From contig OV121096.1 of NCBI GenBank assembly GCA_921293015.1, positions 8,489,000 through 8,552,999 on the forward strand: a DNA stretch of 64,000 nt, in the 5' to 3' direction. The position numbers and the translations under genes were made by a program. This DNA comes from Phorcus lineatus (taxonomy: Eukaryota; Mollusca; Gastropoda; Trochida; Trochidae). Positions 43,230-56,740 of the stretch are shown one piece after another; within the stretch, counting starts at the first letter, position 1; each line of letters opens with the position of its first letter. Under the pieces are notes generated by a model. That model was not told the origin of the DNA. It saw only the letters and a list, made by a program, of their open reading frames with translations, and did no database searches.

Positions 43230-45560
43230 TAATCAGTGCATTTGAGACACTCCCCATGTTAGATTTATGAAATAATTTATAGAAAGGAAATATTTTGAAA
43301 TCACCATTTGCACAAGTAGAAAGATGTTTATTTACAAATAAACAGCGGTATCTGCTATCGTTATCGTGTTGTCTGTGTAAGGTTACCCTATTTCTTAGGC
43401 GTTCAGTTTTACCAATATAGGATTTTTTTACACTTAGGGCACATTAGTGCATAAATGACATTTTTTGAATTGCAATCAAAGTTAGATTTTATTTCAAATG
43501 TTTTGCCATTGTCAAATGTGAAAGACGAGCCTTCTAATAAATGGGGACATGTGCCACATCTTTTATTTGAACATTTGGAAACTGAAGGTCTTTCTGTTGG
43601 GTTTTGAATACCATCATATTTAGCCCTTGTTTAAGATTTTTTGACTGTCTTTTGCTTTTAAGGATTTTATTTCTTTTCAACATTTGGCTTAACCTCTTGT
43701 CTTGACTAAGCATAGGTAAGTTCCGATGTATAACAGGGAATAATTCCACATTGTTTTTATTATGTGTTGTCACGAAAGCGATTGTGTTTTGGTCCTTATT
43801 TATTTTAATTGGACAAGGATTTTGCAAATGAATTCATCATAAAATGGAAAAGATACCTTGATGATTGTTTCACATTTTGGGAAAAATCCAAAGGGGACAT
43901 ATACCAAATATATGACATTCTACAAAACATGCATCCCAACATCAAATTCACAATGGAAACAAGTGAGACAGAATTACCTTTCTTAGACATACTTATCAAG
44001 AAGGATAATACTCACATCATAACTGATATTTTCCATAAGACAACAGACACAAAACAATATCTCCATTTCAAAAGCGCACATGAACGACATGTCAAAACAA
44101 ACTTGCCCTATTGTCTAGCTAGACGTGTCTGTGCCATAATTACCAATGAAAAACTCAGGTCTCTAAGATTAGAGGAACTAAAATTTTCACTTTTGCAGCG
44201 AGGCTATCCAGAACCTCTTATCAAAGATGGAATAAATAAAGCACAGGCACTCACTTTTGAATAGTTACGTACTCCTAAAGATAAAATAAATAAGGACCAA
44301 AACACAATCGCTTTCGTGACAACACATAATAAAAACAATGCGGAATTATTCCCTGTTATACATCGGAACTTTGATTGCAATTCAAAAAATGTCATTTATG
44401 CAATAATGTGCCCTAAGTGTAAAAAATCCTATATTGGTAAAACTGAATGCCTAAGAAATAGGGTAACCTTACACAGACAACACAATAACGATAGCAGATA
44501 CCGCTGTTTATTTGTAAATAAACATCTTTCTACTTGTGCAAATGGTGATTTCAAAATATTTGGGTTATAGGTTGTCACAAAGGCTAATACATTTTCATTT
44601 TGTTGTTTGTCCTTTGGTCTTCTGAGGGACGAGATGTCCTGGCTTAAGGCCTTTTTAATGCCTTGATCTATTATCCCGTTTGGGTAACCCCTATCCAATA
44701 ATGACATTTCTAATTCTTTGAGTCTTAGATTTCTAAGACTTTCGTCTGTAACAATAGTACAAATTCTTCGTGCTAGTGAATATGGGAGGTTCACTTTTGT
44801 ATGGCGTTCGTGAGAACTCTTAAAGTGAAGATATTGTTTTGTATCTGTAGGTTTATGGTAGATAAATGGGATAATTGATCAAGGCATTAAAAAGGCCTTA
44901 AGCCAGGACATCTCGTCCCTCAGAAGACCAAAGGACAAACAACAAAATGAAAATGTATTAGCCTTTGTGACAACCTATAACCCGAACAACATGGAAGTCT
45001 TTCCTAAATTACACAATAATCTAGATATCATGAGACAGGACAATCGTCTTGCTAGAATGCTAAATAAAACAAAAATAATAAAAAGTAAACGTCAGCCCAA
45101 AGACTTGAAAAAAATGCTTACAAATGCAAAATATACAAGCACTCAATATTTACCAACTGTGAAAAAATGTTTAGATAAAAGATATGGAACATGCCCATAT
45201 CTAAAAGAAGGCTCGACAACAACTTTTGAGAATGGAGTAGACTTTCATGTCAAAAGCAACATGTCATGTAAATAAAAAAATGTTATCTATGTCATTTCTT
45301 GTGAAAAGTGTGGTCTAACATACATTGGATAAACGAACAACTTGCAAAACAGAGTAACAGTTCACAAACAACAAATAAGAGATGATAATTTAAGACACTT
45401 AAAAGTTAGTAAACACATATCTCAATGCAGTAATGGTGCTTTTAAAATATTTCCTTTTTACGAAATATTCAATAATGGAGGTGACATTACATCACAATTG
45501 CTAAGAAAGAAACAGTACTTCATTTAAAAATTTTCTCCTTCATTAAACAGCGTCATAAAT
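43230..45560. pseudogene. Penelope-like elements D and E, copy 2a
   Basis: Same four-part inverted chain as 21200-24104 without the LINE: minus 43230-43827, plus 43809-44570 (RT end with YLDDCF, then GIY-YIG), minus 44571-44868, plus 44870-45540. Frames here carry extra stops compared with copy 1, for example after QALTFE at 44264, so no full protein can be made. Confidence 0.75.
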
Positions 45561-45704
45561 CCCTAATCCTATCACTGCCAATTCAAACCTATTAGATTTA
45601 AGAGGGGATAACTCACCAGGACGATTGTTGATTATTTTGCTGTTTGTGTTGCATTAAGATACACTGAAGACTATATAAGACTGCTGCTGTGCTTCAAACA
45701 TACA

Positions 45705-45752
45705 TTCCCTGAAGAAGCTTCGAATGAAGAAGCACAAATATGCATATTGGAA
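45705..45752 (+). ncRNA. Hammerhead-like motif, mutated core, unit 1
   Basis: Same as 24243-24290, but the GAAA core strand reads CAAA, which removes the invariant G12. Probably inactive. The same change is at 49703-49750, so it predates the tandem duplication. Confidence 0.5.
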
Positions 45753-45801
45753 AAAAGATAAAGTCATGATTTTGAAAGTCGATTTACATCTTCTCTGTAT
45801 T

Positions 45802-45803
<2 letters not shown>

Positions 45804-45870
<67 letters not shown>
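45804..45870. repeat. (TA)n microsatellite
   Basis: Long alternating TA tract, shorter at 49804-49852 in unit 2 and only about 20 bp at 24354-24374. Rapid length change after duplication. Confidence 0.85.
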
Positions 45871-45872
<2 letters not shown>

Positions 45873-46227
45873 TGCAAAAGTTAAATGTTCATGGTTTATG
45901 TATCAAATATTCTTTAAAAATAACAAACTGAAGATTGGTCTTCATATAAGTTCATTACCAACCGGTTTCACAACATGGTGATCATCAGGGTAACTTATAC
46001 ATTGTGTTGCTAATGGTATAGCGTTAACAATGACAAGGGACGTAATTCATGACGTCATATGCATACCACTAAAATATATATAGTAAATGCGACGTCAACA
46101 TGATTTAGTATTAGTTACAGTTCAATTTAGGGGTATATCCATCAATAAAGAATCGTTCTTTAATTTTCCTCAGCTCTTCATTATCTGTGCGCATTTTGTA
46201 TATAGGACAGATTGTGAACTGGGGATT

Positions 46228-46701
46228 TCAATTCTTTGCACATTCATCTATATGTGCGCTCAGGGGTATACATCTATAGTTTGGTGTTTTTATCTGTTGT
46301 TTATGCACTCGGACTCTCGCCCTTAATGTATCCCCCGTTTGGCCAATATACTCTTCGCAACAACCAGCGCATGTTATTACATATATTAGATGTCTGGAGG
46401 CGCAGGACATATTTTCCATTATTTTGAATTTTGAATTATTCCTAAAGGTGAATGAATTTAACTCTAAAATGTGTGTACAAGTGCCGCAATTCGGCCTATT
46501 ACATTTTGTGATCCTTCCACCTAATTCAGGTTTTTGATCTTTAAAGCACGCTTTAGATAACAGTTGTTTCAGGGTTTTGCTATCTTTTAGAGCGTGCTTT
46601 AGTTTTGGACATGCTTCTAGCGCCTGTACATGGTTTTTCACATTTGGATAGATATTTGGATTGCAGGGGTTAAATGTAGTAACAATTGGTAGGGCTGCCA
46701 A
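46228..46701 (-). pseudogene. Penelope-like element B, copy 2a
   Basis: Same linker and GIY-YIG nuclease as 24614-25204, ending early at DECAKN because a Cys codon has become a stop near 46226. The remaining C-terminal codons are present to about 46110. No RT. Confidence 0.75.
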
Positions 46702-46822
46702 ATTCGTAAATATATATATATATATTTAAAAAAGGAGAGTAGGTTTCTCACGTGAAGGAAAGTTATATATAAGAAAGAGTAAACATCGGATGGTTCTGAC
46801 TGGATCAATCTTCTTTAATACA

Positions 46823-47762
46823 ATACGATGAATTCATTTCGACCAGTGTATCGGTCTTTTCAAGTATGTTTGACAAATGAAAGTATACACATATTTATAA
46901 AAGGAACAAAACAATAAATTCATACATTCATATATGTGAATGGGTAATTGGTTAATCAGTCATTCGTTGCCAATCGCGTAATAATTGCCTCAAGCACCCC
47001 TAATTGGGTGTGACTCGAACACAATGGGGTTGTTCAGGGTTGATGATTCTGCAATGTTGCATTAATCACTGATGGGACCGAGAAGTGCAATTAAACACTC
47101 ATGATCCAATGTATCACAATAGTAACCGCTTCCTTATGTGAGCTAACAGTTCAATGATGGAGAAAACTTGTTGATAAAAAATGTCTCTTTTGTTTCAAGA
47201 GTAATGGTTGTATTTTCTGACCTTGCATAAACTTTGTAGAAAGGGAAGATAGCAACATTTCCATTATTGCAATTCGCAATGTGTTTACTTATCTTCTGAT
47301 GGCGGAGGTTAGGGTCATTAATTTGTTGTTTGTGAACCCGGACTCGTGCTTGTAGGTTACTAGTTTGTCCTATGTATGTCAGTTTGCATTTGGGGCAGAG
47401 AATTGCATAAATTACATTTTTTGATCTGCAATTCATTCTCAAATTTGAAGTTTTTGCCTTCCATAATGATAGGGCAGGTACCGCATCTTTTATCCTGGCA
47501 TTTTGTAACTTCAGCTTCAGTGTTATAAGTACTGAATTTTGCTCTAGTCAGTAACCTTTTCAAGTTATTTGGTTGCCTTTTGCTTTTAATTATGGTATGT
47601 TTTTCAAGCATATCTTTTAGCTTTTTATCTTGGGTTAAGAGACTTAAGTTATTCTGAATTATAGGGAACATATTTGGATTGTTTGGATTGTAGGTACTAA
47701 CAAATGTTATAGTACGTTTTTGTTCTAATTTTTCTTTGGGTTTTCGCAATTCCAATATGGTG
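46823..47762 (-). pseudogene. Penelope-like element C, 3' part only (unit 1)
   Basis: Contains the hammerhead-like motif, the left inverted repeat (about 47010-47130), the GIY-YIG nuclease and the linker up to LELRKPKEK, then ends at the tandem-duplication junction. A 29-bp deletion near 47436 relative to 25955 breaks the frame before the nuclease; unit 2 shares it. Confidence 0.75.
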
Positions 47763-47764
47763 TG

Positions 47765-49560
47765 TTGTCACGAAAGCGATTGTGTTTTGGTCCTTATTTA
47801 TTTTAATTGGACAAGGATTTTGCAAATGAATTCATCATAAAATGGAAAAGATACCTTGATGATTGTTTCACATTTTGGGAAAAATCCAAAGGGGACATAT
47901 ACCAAATATATGACATTCTACAAAACATGCATCCCAACATCAAATTCACAATGGAAACAAGTGAGACAGAATTACCTTTCTTAGACATACTTATCAAGAA
48001 GGATAATACTCACATCATAACTGATATTTTCCATAAGACAACAGACACAAAACAATATCTCCATTTCAAAAGCGCACATGAACGACATGTCAAAACAAAC
48101 TTGCCCTATTGTCTAGCTAGACGTGTCTGTGCCATAATTACCAATGAAAAACTCAGGTCTCTAAGATTAGAGGAACTAAAATTTTCACTTTTGCAGCGAG
48201 GCTATCCAGAACCTCTTATCAAAGATGGAATAAATAAAGCACAGGCACTCACTTTTGAATAGTTACGTACTCCTAAAGATAAAATAAATAAGGACCAAAA
48301 CACAATCGCTTTCGTGACAACACATAATAAAAACAATGCGGAATTATTCCCTGTTATACATCGGAACTTTGATTGCAATTCAAAAAATGTCATTTATGCA
48401 ATAATGTGCCCTAAGTGTAAAAAATCCTATATTGGTAAAACTGAATGCCTAAGAAATAGGGTAACCTTACACAGACAACACAATAACGATAGCAGATACC
48501 GCTGTTTATTTGTAAATAAACATCTTTCTACTTGTGCAAATGGTGATTTCAAAATATTTGGGTTATAGGTTGTCACAAAGGCTAATACATTTTCATTTTG
48601 TTGTTTGTCCTTTGGTCTTCTGAGGGACGAGATGTCCTGGCTTAAGGCCTTTTTAATGCCTTGATCTATTATCCCGTTTGGGTAACCCCTATCCAATAAT
48701 GACATTTCTAATTCTTTGAGTCTTAGATTTCTAAGACTTTCGTCTGTAACAATAGTACAAATTCTTCGTGCTAGTGAATATGGGAGGTTCACTTTTGTAT
48801 GGCGTTCGTGAGAACTCTTAAAGTGAAGATATTGTTTTGTATCTGTAGGTTTATGGTAGATAAATGGGATAATTGATCAAGGCATTAAAAAGGCCTTAAG
48901 CCAGGACATCTCGTCCCTCAGAAGACCAAAGGACAAACAACAAAATGAAAATGTATTAGCCTTTGTGACAACCTATAACCCGAACAACATGGAAGTCTTT
49001 CCTAAATTACACAATAATCTAGATATCATGAGACAGGACAATCGTCTTGCTAGAATGCTAAATAAAACAAAAATAATAAAAAGTAAACGTCAGCCCAAAG
49101 ACTTGAAAAAAATGCTTACAAATGCAAAATATACAAGCACTCAATATTTACCAACTGTGAAAAAATGTTTAGATAAAAGATATGGAACATGCCCATATCT
49201 AAAAGAAGGCTCGACAACAACTTTTGAGAATGGAGTAGACTTTCATGTCAAAAGCAACATGTCATGTAAATAAAAAAATGTTATCTATGTCATTTCTTGT
49301 GAAAAGTGTGGTCTAACATACATTGGATAAACGAACAACTTGCAAAACAGAGTAACAGTTCACAAACAACAAATAAGAGATGATAATTTAAGACACTTAA
49401 AAGTTAGTAAACACATATCTCAATGCAGTAATGGTGCTTTTAAAATATTTCCTTTTTACGAAATATTCAATAATGGAGGTGACATTACATCACAATTGCT
49501 AAGAAAGAAACAGTACTTCATTTAAAAATTTTCTCCTTCATTAAACAGCGTCATAAATCC
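47765..49560. pseudogene. Penelope-like elements D and E, copy 2b
   Basis: Plus 47807-48568 (RT end with YLDDCF, then GIY-YIG), minus 48569-48866, plus 48868-49540. It lacks the leading inverted D fragment, which lies left of the duplicated unit. Essentially identical to copy 2a. Confidence 0.75.
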
Positions 49561-49702
49561 CTAATCCTATCACTGCCAATTCAAACCTATTAGATTTAAG
49601 AGGGGATAACTCACCAGGACGATTGTTGATTATTTTGCTGTTTGTGTTGCATTAAGATACACTGAAGACTATATAAGACTGCTGCTGTGCTTCAAACATA
49701 CA

Positions 49703-49750
49703 TTCCCTGAAGAAGCTTCGAATGAAGAAGCACAAATATGCATATTGGAA
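49703..49750 (+). ncRNA. Hammerhead-like motif, mutated core, unit 2
   Basis: As at 45705: stem II GCUUC/GAAGC intact, GAAA changed to CAAA. Confidence 0.5.
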
Positions 49751-49799
49751 AAAAGATAAAGTCATGATTTTGAAAGTCGATTTACATCTTCTCTGTATT

Positions 49800-49854
<55 letters not shown>

Positions 49855-50209
49855 TGCAAAAGTTAAATGTTCATGGTTTATGTATCAAATATTCTTTAAA
49901 AATAACAAACTGAAGATTGGTCTTCATATAAGTTCATTACCAACCGGTTTCACAACATGGTGATCATCAGGGTAACTTATACATTGTGTTGCTAATGGTA
50001 TAGCGTTAACAATGACAAGGGACGTAATTCATGACGTCATATGCATACCACTAAAATATATATAGTAAATGCGACGTCAACATGATTTAGTATTAGTTAC
50101 AGTTCAATTTAGGGGTATATCCATCAATAAAGAATCGTTCTTTAATTTTCCTCAGCTCTTCATTATCTGTGCGCATTTTGTATATAGGACAGATTGTGAA
50201 CTGGGGATT

Positions 50210-50683
50210 TCAATTCTTTGCACATTCATCTATATGTGCGCTCAGGGGTATACATCTATAGTTTGGTGTTTTTATCTGTTGTTTATGCACTCGGACTCTC
50301 GCCCTTAATGTATCCCCCGTTTGGCCAATATACTCTTCGCAACAACCAGCGCATGTTATTACATATATTAGATTTCTGGAGGCGCAGGACATATTTTCCA
50401 TTATTTTGAATTTTGAATTATTCCTAAAGGTGAATGAATTTAACTCTAAAATGTGTGTACAAGTGCCGCAATTCGGCCTATTACATTTTGTGATCCTTCC
50501 ACCTAATTCAGGTTTTTGATCTTTAAAGCACGCTTTAGATAACAGTTGTTTCAGGGTTTTGCTATCTTTTAGAGCGTGCTTTAGTTTTGGACATGCTTCT
50601 AGCGCCTGTACATGGTTTTTCACATTTGGATAGATATTTGGATTGCAGGGGTTAAATGTAGTAACAATTGGTAGGGCTGCCAA
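50210..50683 (-). pseudogene. Penelope-like element B, copy 2b
   Basis: Same as 46228-46701, with the same early stop. Reads CASRNL where unit 1 has CASRHL, one of the few differences between the units. Confidence 0.75.
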
Positions 50684-50688
50684 ATTCG

Positions 50689-50724
<36 letters not shown>

Positions 50725-51138
50725 AAAAAGGAGAGTAGGTTTCTCACGTGAAGGAAAGTTATATATAAGAAAGAGTAAACATCGGATGGTTCTGACTGGA
50801 TCAATCTTCTTTAATACAATACGATGAATTCATTTCGACCAGTGTATCGGTCTTTTCAAGTATGTTTGACAAATGAAAGTATACACATATTTATAAAAGG
50901 AACAAAACAATAAATTCATACATTCATATATGTGAATGGGTAATTGGTTAATCAGTCATTCGTTGCCAATCGCGTAATAATTGCCTCAAGCACCCCTAAT
51001 TGGGTGTGACTCGAACACAATGGGGTTGTTCAGGGTTGATGATTCTGCAATGTTGCATTAATCACTGATGGGACCGAGAAGTGCAATTAAACACTCATGA
51101 TCCAATGTATCACAATAGTAACCGCTTCCTTATGTGAG

Positions 51139-53440
51139 CTAACAGTTCAATGATGGAGAAAACTTGTTGATAAAAAATGTCTCTTTTGTTTCAAGAGTAA
51201 TGGTTGTATTTTCTGACCTTGCATAAACTTTGTAGAAAGGGAAGATAGCAACATTTCCATTATTGCAATTCGCAATGTGTTTACTTATCTTCTGATGGCG
51301 GAGGTTAGGGTCATTAATTTGTTGTTTGTGAACCCGGACTCGTGCTTGTAGGTTACTAGTTTGTCCTATGTATGTCAGTTTGCATTTGGGGCAGAGAATT
51401 GCATAAATTACATTTTTTGATCTGCAATTCATTCTCAAATTTGAAGTTTTTGCCTTCCATAATGATAGGGCAGGTACCGCATCTTTTATCCTGGCATTTT
51501 GTAACTTCAGCTTCAGTGTTATAAGTACTGAATTTTGCTCTAGTCAGTAACCTTTTCAAGTTATTTGGTTGCCTTTTGCTTTTAATTATGGTATGTTTTT
51601 CAAGCATATCTTTTAGCTTTTTATCTTGGGTTAAGAGACTTAAGTTATTCTGAATTATAGGGAACATATTTGGATTGTTTGGATTGTAGGTACTAACAAA
51701 TGTTATAGTACGTTTTTGTTCTAATTTTTCTTTGGGTTTTCGCAATTCCAATATGGTGTGGTTGGTTGCCTTTTCAATACCTTTGTCAATCATATTTTTG
51801 GGGAAGGCCCGTTTTTTGCAGAGCATCTTTTAATTCTTCTAACCTTTTTTGCCGTAACCTCTCATCCTTAATTATGGTGCATATGCGCCGTGCTAAGCAA
51901 TAAGGTAGATTTGTTTTGACATGCCTTTCATGTGAACTCTTGAAATAAAGATAAAGCTGTGTGTCAGTAGGTTTATGGTAAATATCAGTCAATAGTTTAG
52001 TCCCTTCCTTTATGATTAGGATATCTAAAAACGGGAGCTCGTTATGGTTTGTTTCAAATGTGAATTTTATGTTTGGATGCATGTCCTGCAGTATATTGAA
52101 GATGTCTAGAATGTCTCCCTTAGATGTTTGCCATAATAGAAAACAGTCATCTAGGTATCGTTTCCATTTGGATATGAAATCTGTTGTGAATTCATCCCCA
52201 TACATGTCTTTTAGTTGTAGATACAACTTTTCCTCTAGGTAGCCTAAAACTAAATTTGCATAAACAGGTGCGAATTTTGTTCCCATAGCTGTGCCTAAAA
52301 TTTGTAAAAAAGGGATATCATTAAACTGGAAAGAGTTGTTTTCCAAGATAAATTTAGCTGATTTAATGATAAATAATTTATCAAATCTACCGTTAAGATT
52401 TTCAGGGTGTTTATCAATCCAGTATTCGAGTGCTTCTATACCAAGTTCGTGGGGGATATTGCTGTAAAGGGATGTAACATCAAAGCTTACCAATTGTGTA
52501 TCATCCGGCGTATGATCCGGAATATAATTGAGAAAGTCCAAATCGTCTCGAACATAACTTTTGATATTTTGTAGGAAGGGCTAGAGAATGATATCGATGA
52601 AATTGCTTAACCTGTGTGTCGGACAGGCTGGTCCAGCTACTATGGGTCGAAACTTTAAATCAACAGGTCTGAGGATTTGAACATATTCTGAGTTTTGAAG
52701 TTGAATTTGTGTTTTTATAATTTCAGACTTGTGGATTTTAGGAAGACCATAGAAATTACTTGTTTTGAACTCAAAGTTTAAAATGTAATCCATTTCTTCT
52801 TTTGTGAGATTGCCATCATGTTTGTTAATTAATTTGTTGAGATTTAAAATAATTTTCAGATCGATGTTCTTAGGAAGTGTTTTATAAGAAGTTGGATCTT
52901 TTAATAATTCCATTATAATCGTAATAGTCAGATTCCATGATGACTACAGCCCCTCCTTTGTCTGCTTCTTTTATAATGATATTGCTATTGTTTCTCAGTT
53001 CTTCTATTGCTTTTCTTTCTTTCGTGTTAATGTTAAGATTTAAATTAATGTTTTATGTTTTACTAAGGGGCTGATTAGTTATGATGTCTAGGAAATTTTC
53101 TAAATGCTTGTTTTTACTTTTAGGATGAATGGTTTTTTATTTATTTTTACAGAGATTCCCTTTCGTTGTTATCATTATCATCATTATTCTCTTTATGGAA
53201 GTGATCGGAAAATCTCATTTTTCTTCAAAAGCTTTTTACATCATTTTCCAAATCATGTGGATTAGGTTTCGGTGTTGGTGTGAATTTTAAACCCAATTTG
53301 AGAACTGTTATTTGAGTTTCAGTTAGCTCACATGAAGAAAGATTGATTACCTTTGACTTTGGTTGGTTTAGCTTGTTGGTGTCTCCTTCCTGTGGCCTTT
53401 CCGTAAAAAATCATTTGCTTTCTCCAAACCATCTTTTGCT
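51139..53440 (-). pseudogene. Penelope-like element C, copy 2, RT plus GIY-YIG
   Basis: Best-preserved RT of the set: FYGLPKIHK near 52740, motif A SFDVTSLYSNIP, motif B GTAMGTKFAPVYANL near 52280, and motif C YLDDCF near 52150, all with expected residues. An N-terminal KEADKGGAVVIMESDYY lies near 52940. The nuclease frame is broken by the 29-bp deletion shared with unit 1, and further frame changes separate the N-terminal parts. Inverted repeats lie at about 51007-51126 and 53443-53563. Confidence 0.85.
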
Positions 53441-53719
53441 AGCGATTACTATTGTGATATATTGGATCATGGGTGTTTAATTGCACTTCTCGGTCCCATC
53501 AGTGATTAATGCAACATTGCAGAATCAACAACCCTGAACAACCCCATTGTGTTCGAGTCACAGAGAGGTGTTCACAATAAAACCAGCAGATTTTAAACAT
53601 ATTTATTTCGCAAAAGTAGGAACCGGATTGGGCAACAAGCAAATGCATATATCAGTAGCACTCTGGGTGTTATCGCCTTTATGCTTTTCTGTTCAAGCGA
53701 TACTTAAAGCTTCGGGCAA

Positions 53720-54130
53720 TTTATCACTGGACCTCCTCTCTTTCTATACTGTCAATATGAATAAGCGAGATTCAATCCTTTGCAAGATTACTCCTAAAAG
53801 TTTATTAGATGAAACTTCGTTGATAGGTGTGTTATTCATAAACAGAGGCGGTTTGATAGCAGAAGTATGTTTACGATTGAAATGAACTGAACTGAAGTGA
53901 AACGGTTTTACAAGGATTAAAATCAATTTGCCATATCGTCGCATATGTCTTAATTACGGAGAGACCTTTATCAAGACTCGAAGCTTCTACATTCCACTCA
54001 TTTATTATTTTATAAAGTGACATATCGTCAGCAAATTACCGTAAGTTGCTGTCGATGTCATTAATGTAGGCCAAAACATAATAGAGGGGCTAGAACGGAT
54101 CCTTGCGGAACGCCGGTGTATTAGCCTCAA
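53720..54130 (-). pseudogene. LINE reverse transcriptase remnant, longer copy
   Basis: On the minus strand: GVPQGSVLAPLL (RT motif B region) near 54100, then a decayed motif C region, KTYATIWQIDFNPCKT near 53920, and LFMNNTPINEVSSNKLLG near 53830, in different frames. Continuous across the point where copy 1 is cut, showing that copy 2 is the ancestral arrangement. Confidence 0.7.
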
Positions 54131-55274
54131 ATGACACTAGCAGAAACATGACTCGTGAGTTGTTTCAGCCTGGTCTCCAAGAACTCTATAATCTTTTAAA
54201 GCGAGCCCGACTATAGAGTCAAACGACCCTGGATTTATCCTCGACTCAAATGACTCTATATCTGGCCTCAAATGATTCTACCGGTCCCTCACCCATAACA
54301 ATTTCCAAGCTGCATTACTATGCTTTATTTCATTGTCATAGAGTTGTTTGTGATGCCTTAATGATTGCCTGCATCTTAAAGTCACATGATATAGGTGTAC
54401 CTTTTGACTGATTTTGAAAAAGGGTGATCCTTAAAGTAATTTGTTTAGATATAACACTGTTTAGAGCTTTACAGAATTTCGTTTTTTATGTTTTCTTTAT
54501 AAAAGAAAGTTTGAATAATTATTCATAATTTTATGTACTAACAAGGGATAAAATATTAATGGGTAGATATGAGAGTATATTCCCTCACATGTACGACGAT
54601 GATGGTGAGATGGACATATTAACTAAACATGATATTAATATTCACCCCCTGCTCTACATGATTGTCACAAGGCCCCATTAAAACCTATGTTTAAAATTCC
54701 AAAGTCAATCTTAAATACTATGTGTGAATTTAATTTAAATATTTTGCGGGAGAGACTTAAAGAGGCAATTCTTAGTATAAAACTTACTAAGTATAAAACT
54801 TATTAAGTATAAACTTACTAAGTATAAAACTAACTAAGTATAAAACTTACTAAGTTTACAAATGCCTTAACCTCTATCATTCTTAACAATCTAACAAAAA
54901 GTTTATATTCTATGTTCAAACATTCTGGATCTTTCTCACCCAGTGCAGCATTATCGAAAGACTTGCTTGCTTATCTCAATACATATTTTCAATATTATAT
55001 ATGTAAAGTTTCAATATCCATTCTGTACACCATATGGCATCACCTTATACTTATATGTACAATTTACGAACAAATATTTTCAACATTCTATTTTTTATTT
55101 TACATTTTATTCTATTTTAACATTCCAATTTGGAAATACATCATTCATCCTATATATAGTTCTATATGCTTGAAAGAAACATTTCTAAAAAAGACAACAA
55201 AAACTAGAAATGTGTAGTATAACACCTATTTTAAGATAGTGTAATTCAATTGATTTTAATGATATTCTTCTTAA
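54131..55274. other. AT-rich stretch with a small tandem repeat
   Basis: At 54775-54862 about five imperfect copies of a 17-19-bp unit (ACTTACTAAGTATAAA). No gene is seen; the two plus-strand frames near 54912-55217 have no recognisable content. Confidence 0.5.
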
Positions 55275-55502
55275 CTATTTTATCAATATTAACAGATAAT
55301 AAAACTCTAAGCGAAAAAAAGGAAAAGATTTTGTAAACGAAGAAGTATAATTATTCAGGGATATTGCAACATCATCTGCCAACAAAAGTAAGATAACCTC
55401 ATCAATATCAAAATCAATAGATAAAAAATTAAGATTTTCAGTTTTTATAGTATTTTCTTTTACACTATCGTAGCCTAGAAACAGCATACAACCTAACTCC
55501 AC
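55275..55502 (-). pseudogene. LINE RT motif C remnant
   Basis: Minus frame with DIDEVILLLLADDVAISLNN, an RT motif C (LADD) with its usual hydrophobic lead, preceded by GCMLFLGYDSVKENTIK. Only about 75 codons remain. Confidence 0.5.
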
Positions 55503-56301
55503 GTGTTATATCATGTAAATATGTAAATTGACTGGAGCTAAGTTAACTGAAACCTTCCCATTTTGTACATACTTTTGAGAAGCTAAAAATGTATCAAGGC
55601 ATTTCCTTTTGTAAGCTTATATTGATAAATTTGTTCTGTCAACCATTTCAAAAGCCTCTTTTGAAAAATAGCTTTTAATATAGTTATTTAAAATATAGTT
55701 TTTAGTGCATACAATTTGGCCTAGATGCGCCTGACACATGTTTGTTTAAGGAGTAACCATCAAAATTTGTGCTTCAAATAGGAAAAGTTTGAACAAGAAA
55801 GAAAACGAGTTTTCAATGAGGAACTGTTTTAAGCATTACGTAAAGCGGCTATTACAACATACATATATTTTGTAATGCACATTAGTACAGAGAAACATGG
55901 TGAGTACAATATAACTGATCCTTAGCAATATCAATTTATTATTTTATAGCCAAAGAAAAAAATTACAACCATAATGTTCACAATTTCAATAACTGATCCT
56001 AATCTACACAATTTCAATGAGAATGTATGATCAGTCAAGAAAGCTTAAAAGATTCGCCATAAACATTTAATTCCTAAATAATATGAAATATGATTTAATG
56101 CCGTAAGATAAACTGTAATAAGGGTAATTAATACTCATATTTTAGAATTATAGAGTCATTAAATTTGCTTCGTTATATAATATCAATACTTACAAAACAT
56201 ACGGCGACTTCAGGAGAGATGGAAAAAAATATGATGTTTCTTAGAATTCGCTGATTTAAAAAAAAACAAAACAAGTTTATATGGTTATTAGTCGAACTGT
56301 T

Positions 56302-56400
56302 TAAAGGGACGGTAGCATGTTTTTTGAAAGATTTATTTTTACCCATATGACATAAGTTTATGCCCAATTTAAATCGTCAAGTGGTAAACCACCTCGGGGG
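56302..56400 (+). repeat. Terminal piece of a TTAAAGGGAC element
   Basis: TTTAAAGGGACGGTAGCATG resembles the left end at 39652 and continues to match loosely for about 90 bp. A (TA)n tract follows at 56569-56608. Confidence 0.45.
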
Positions 56401-56566
56401 TACCTCACTGTGCCCCCTGGCTATATGAGAGAGAGAATTTGTTTATTTTCATCTCAACTTGTACATTCAATAAAACATTTCACATATATATACATTAAAA
56501 GATGTACAAGCCACCAAGAGGCTATAAGAGACAAAACATTAAAATCAATATTACAATACGTATTAT

Positions 56567-56611
<45 letters not shown>

Positions 56612-56740
56612 ATAAAAATATAAAAAGTAATATTATAAGCTAACTTGAATGAACAAACGAATTCTGGAATAATACTATGGTCAACGATATTAAGTTGCTA
56701 TGGTCTGAAAACACACACAACAGCTTGCTGCGTTAAAGAG

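Larger units (their letters stand above)
43767..47764 (+). repeat. Tandem duplication unit 1 (3,998 bp)
   Basis: Repeated head-to-tail at 47765-51760. The units differ by little more than AT-tract lengths and a base near 46391. TGTG sits at 43763-43766, 47761-47764 and 51757-51760, so joining used a 4-bp match. Confidence 0.9.
47765..51760 (+). repeat. Tandem duplication unit 2
   Basis: Second copy of 43767-47764, ending at TGTG before the continuing Penelope-like element C. Confidence 0.9.

Noticed and set aside
45804-45870. TA tracts as CRISPR-like or origin structures
   Set aside because: Simple (TA)n microsatellites with variable length, no spacers and no associated genes.
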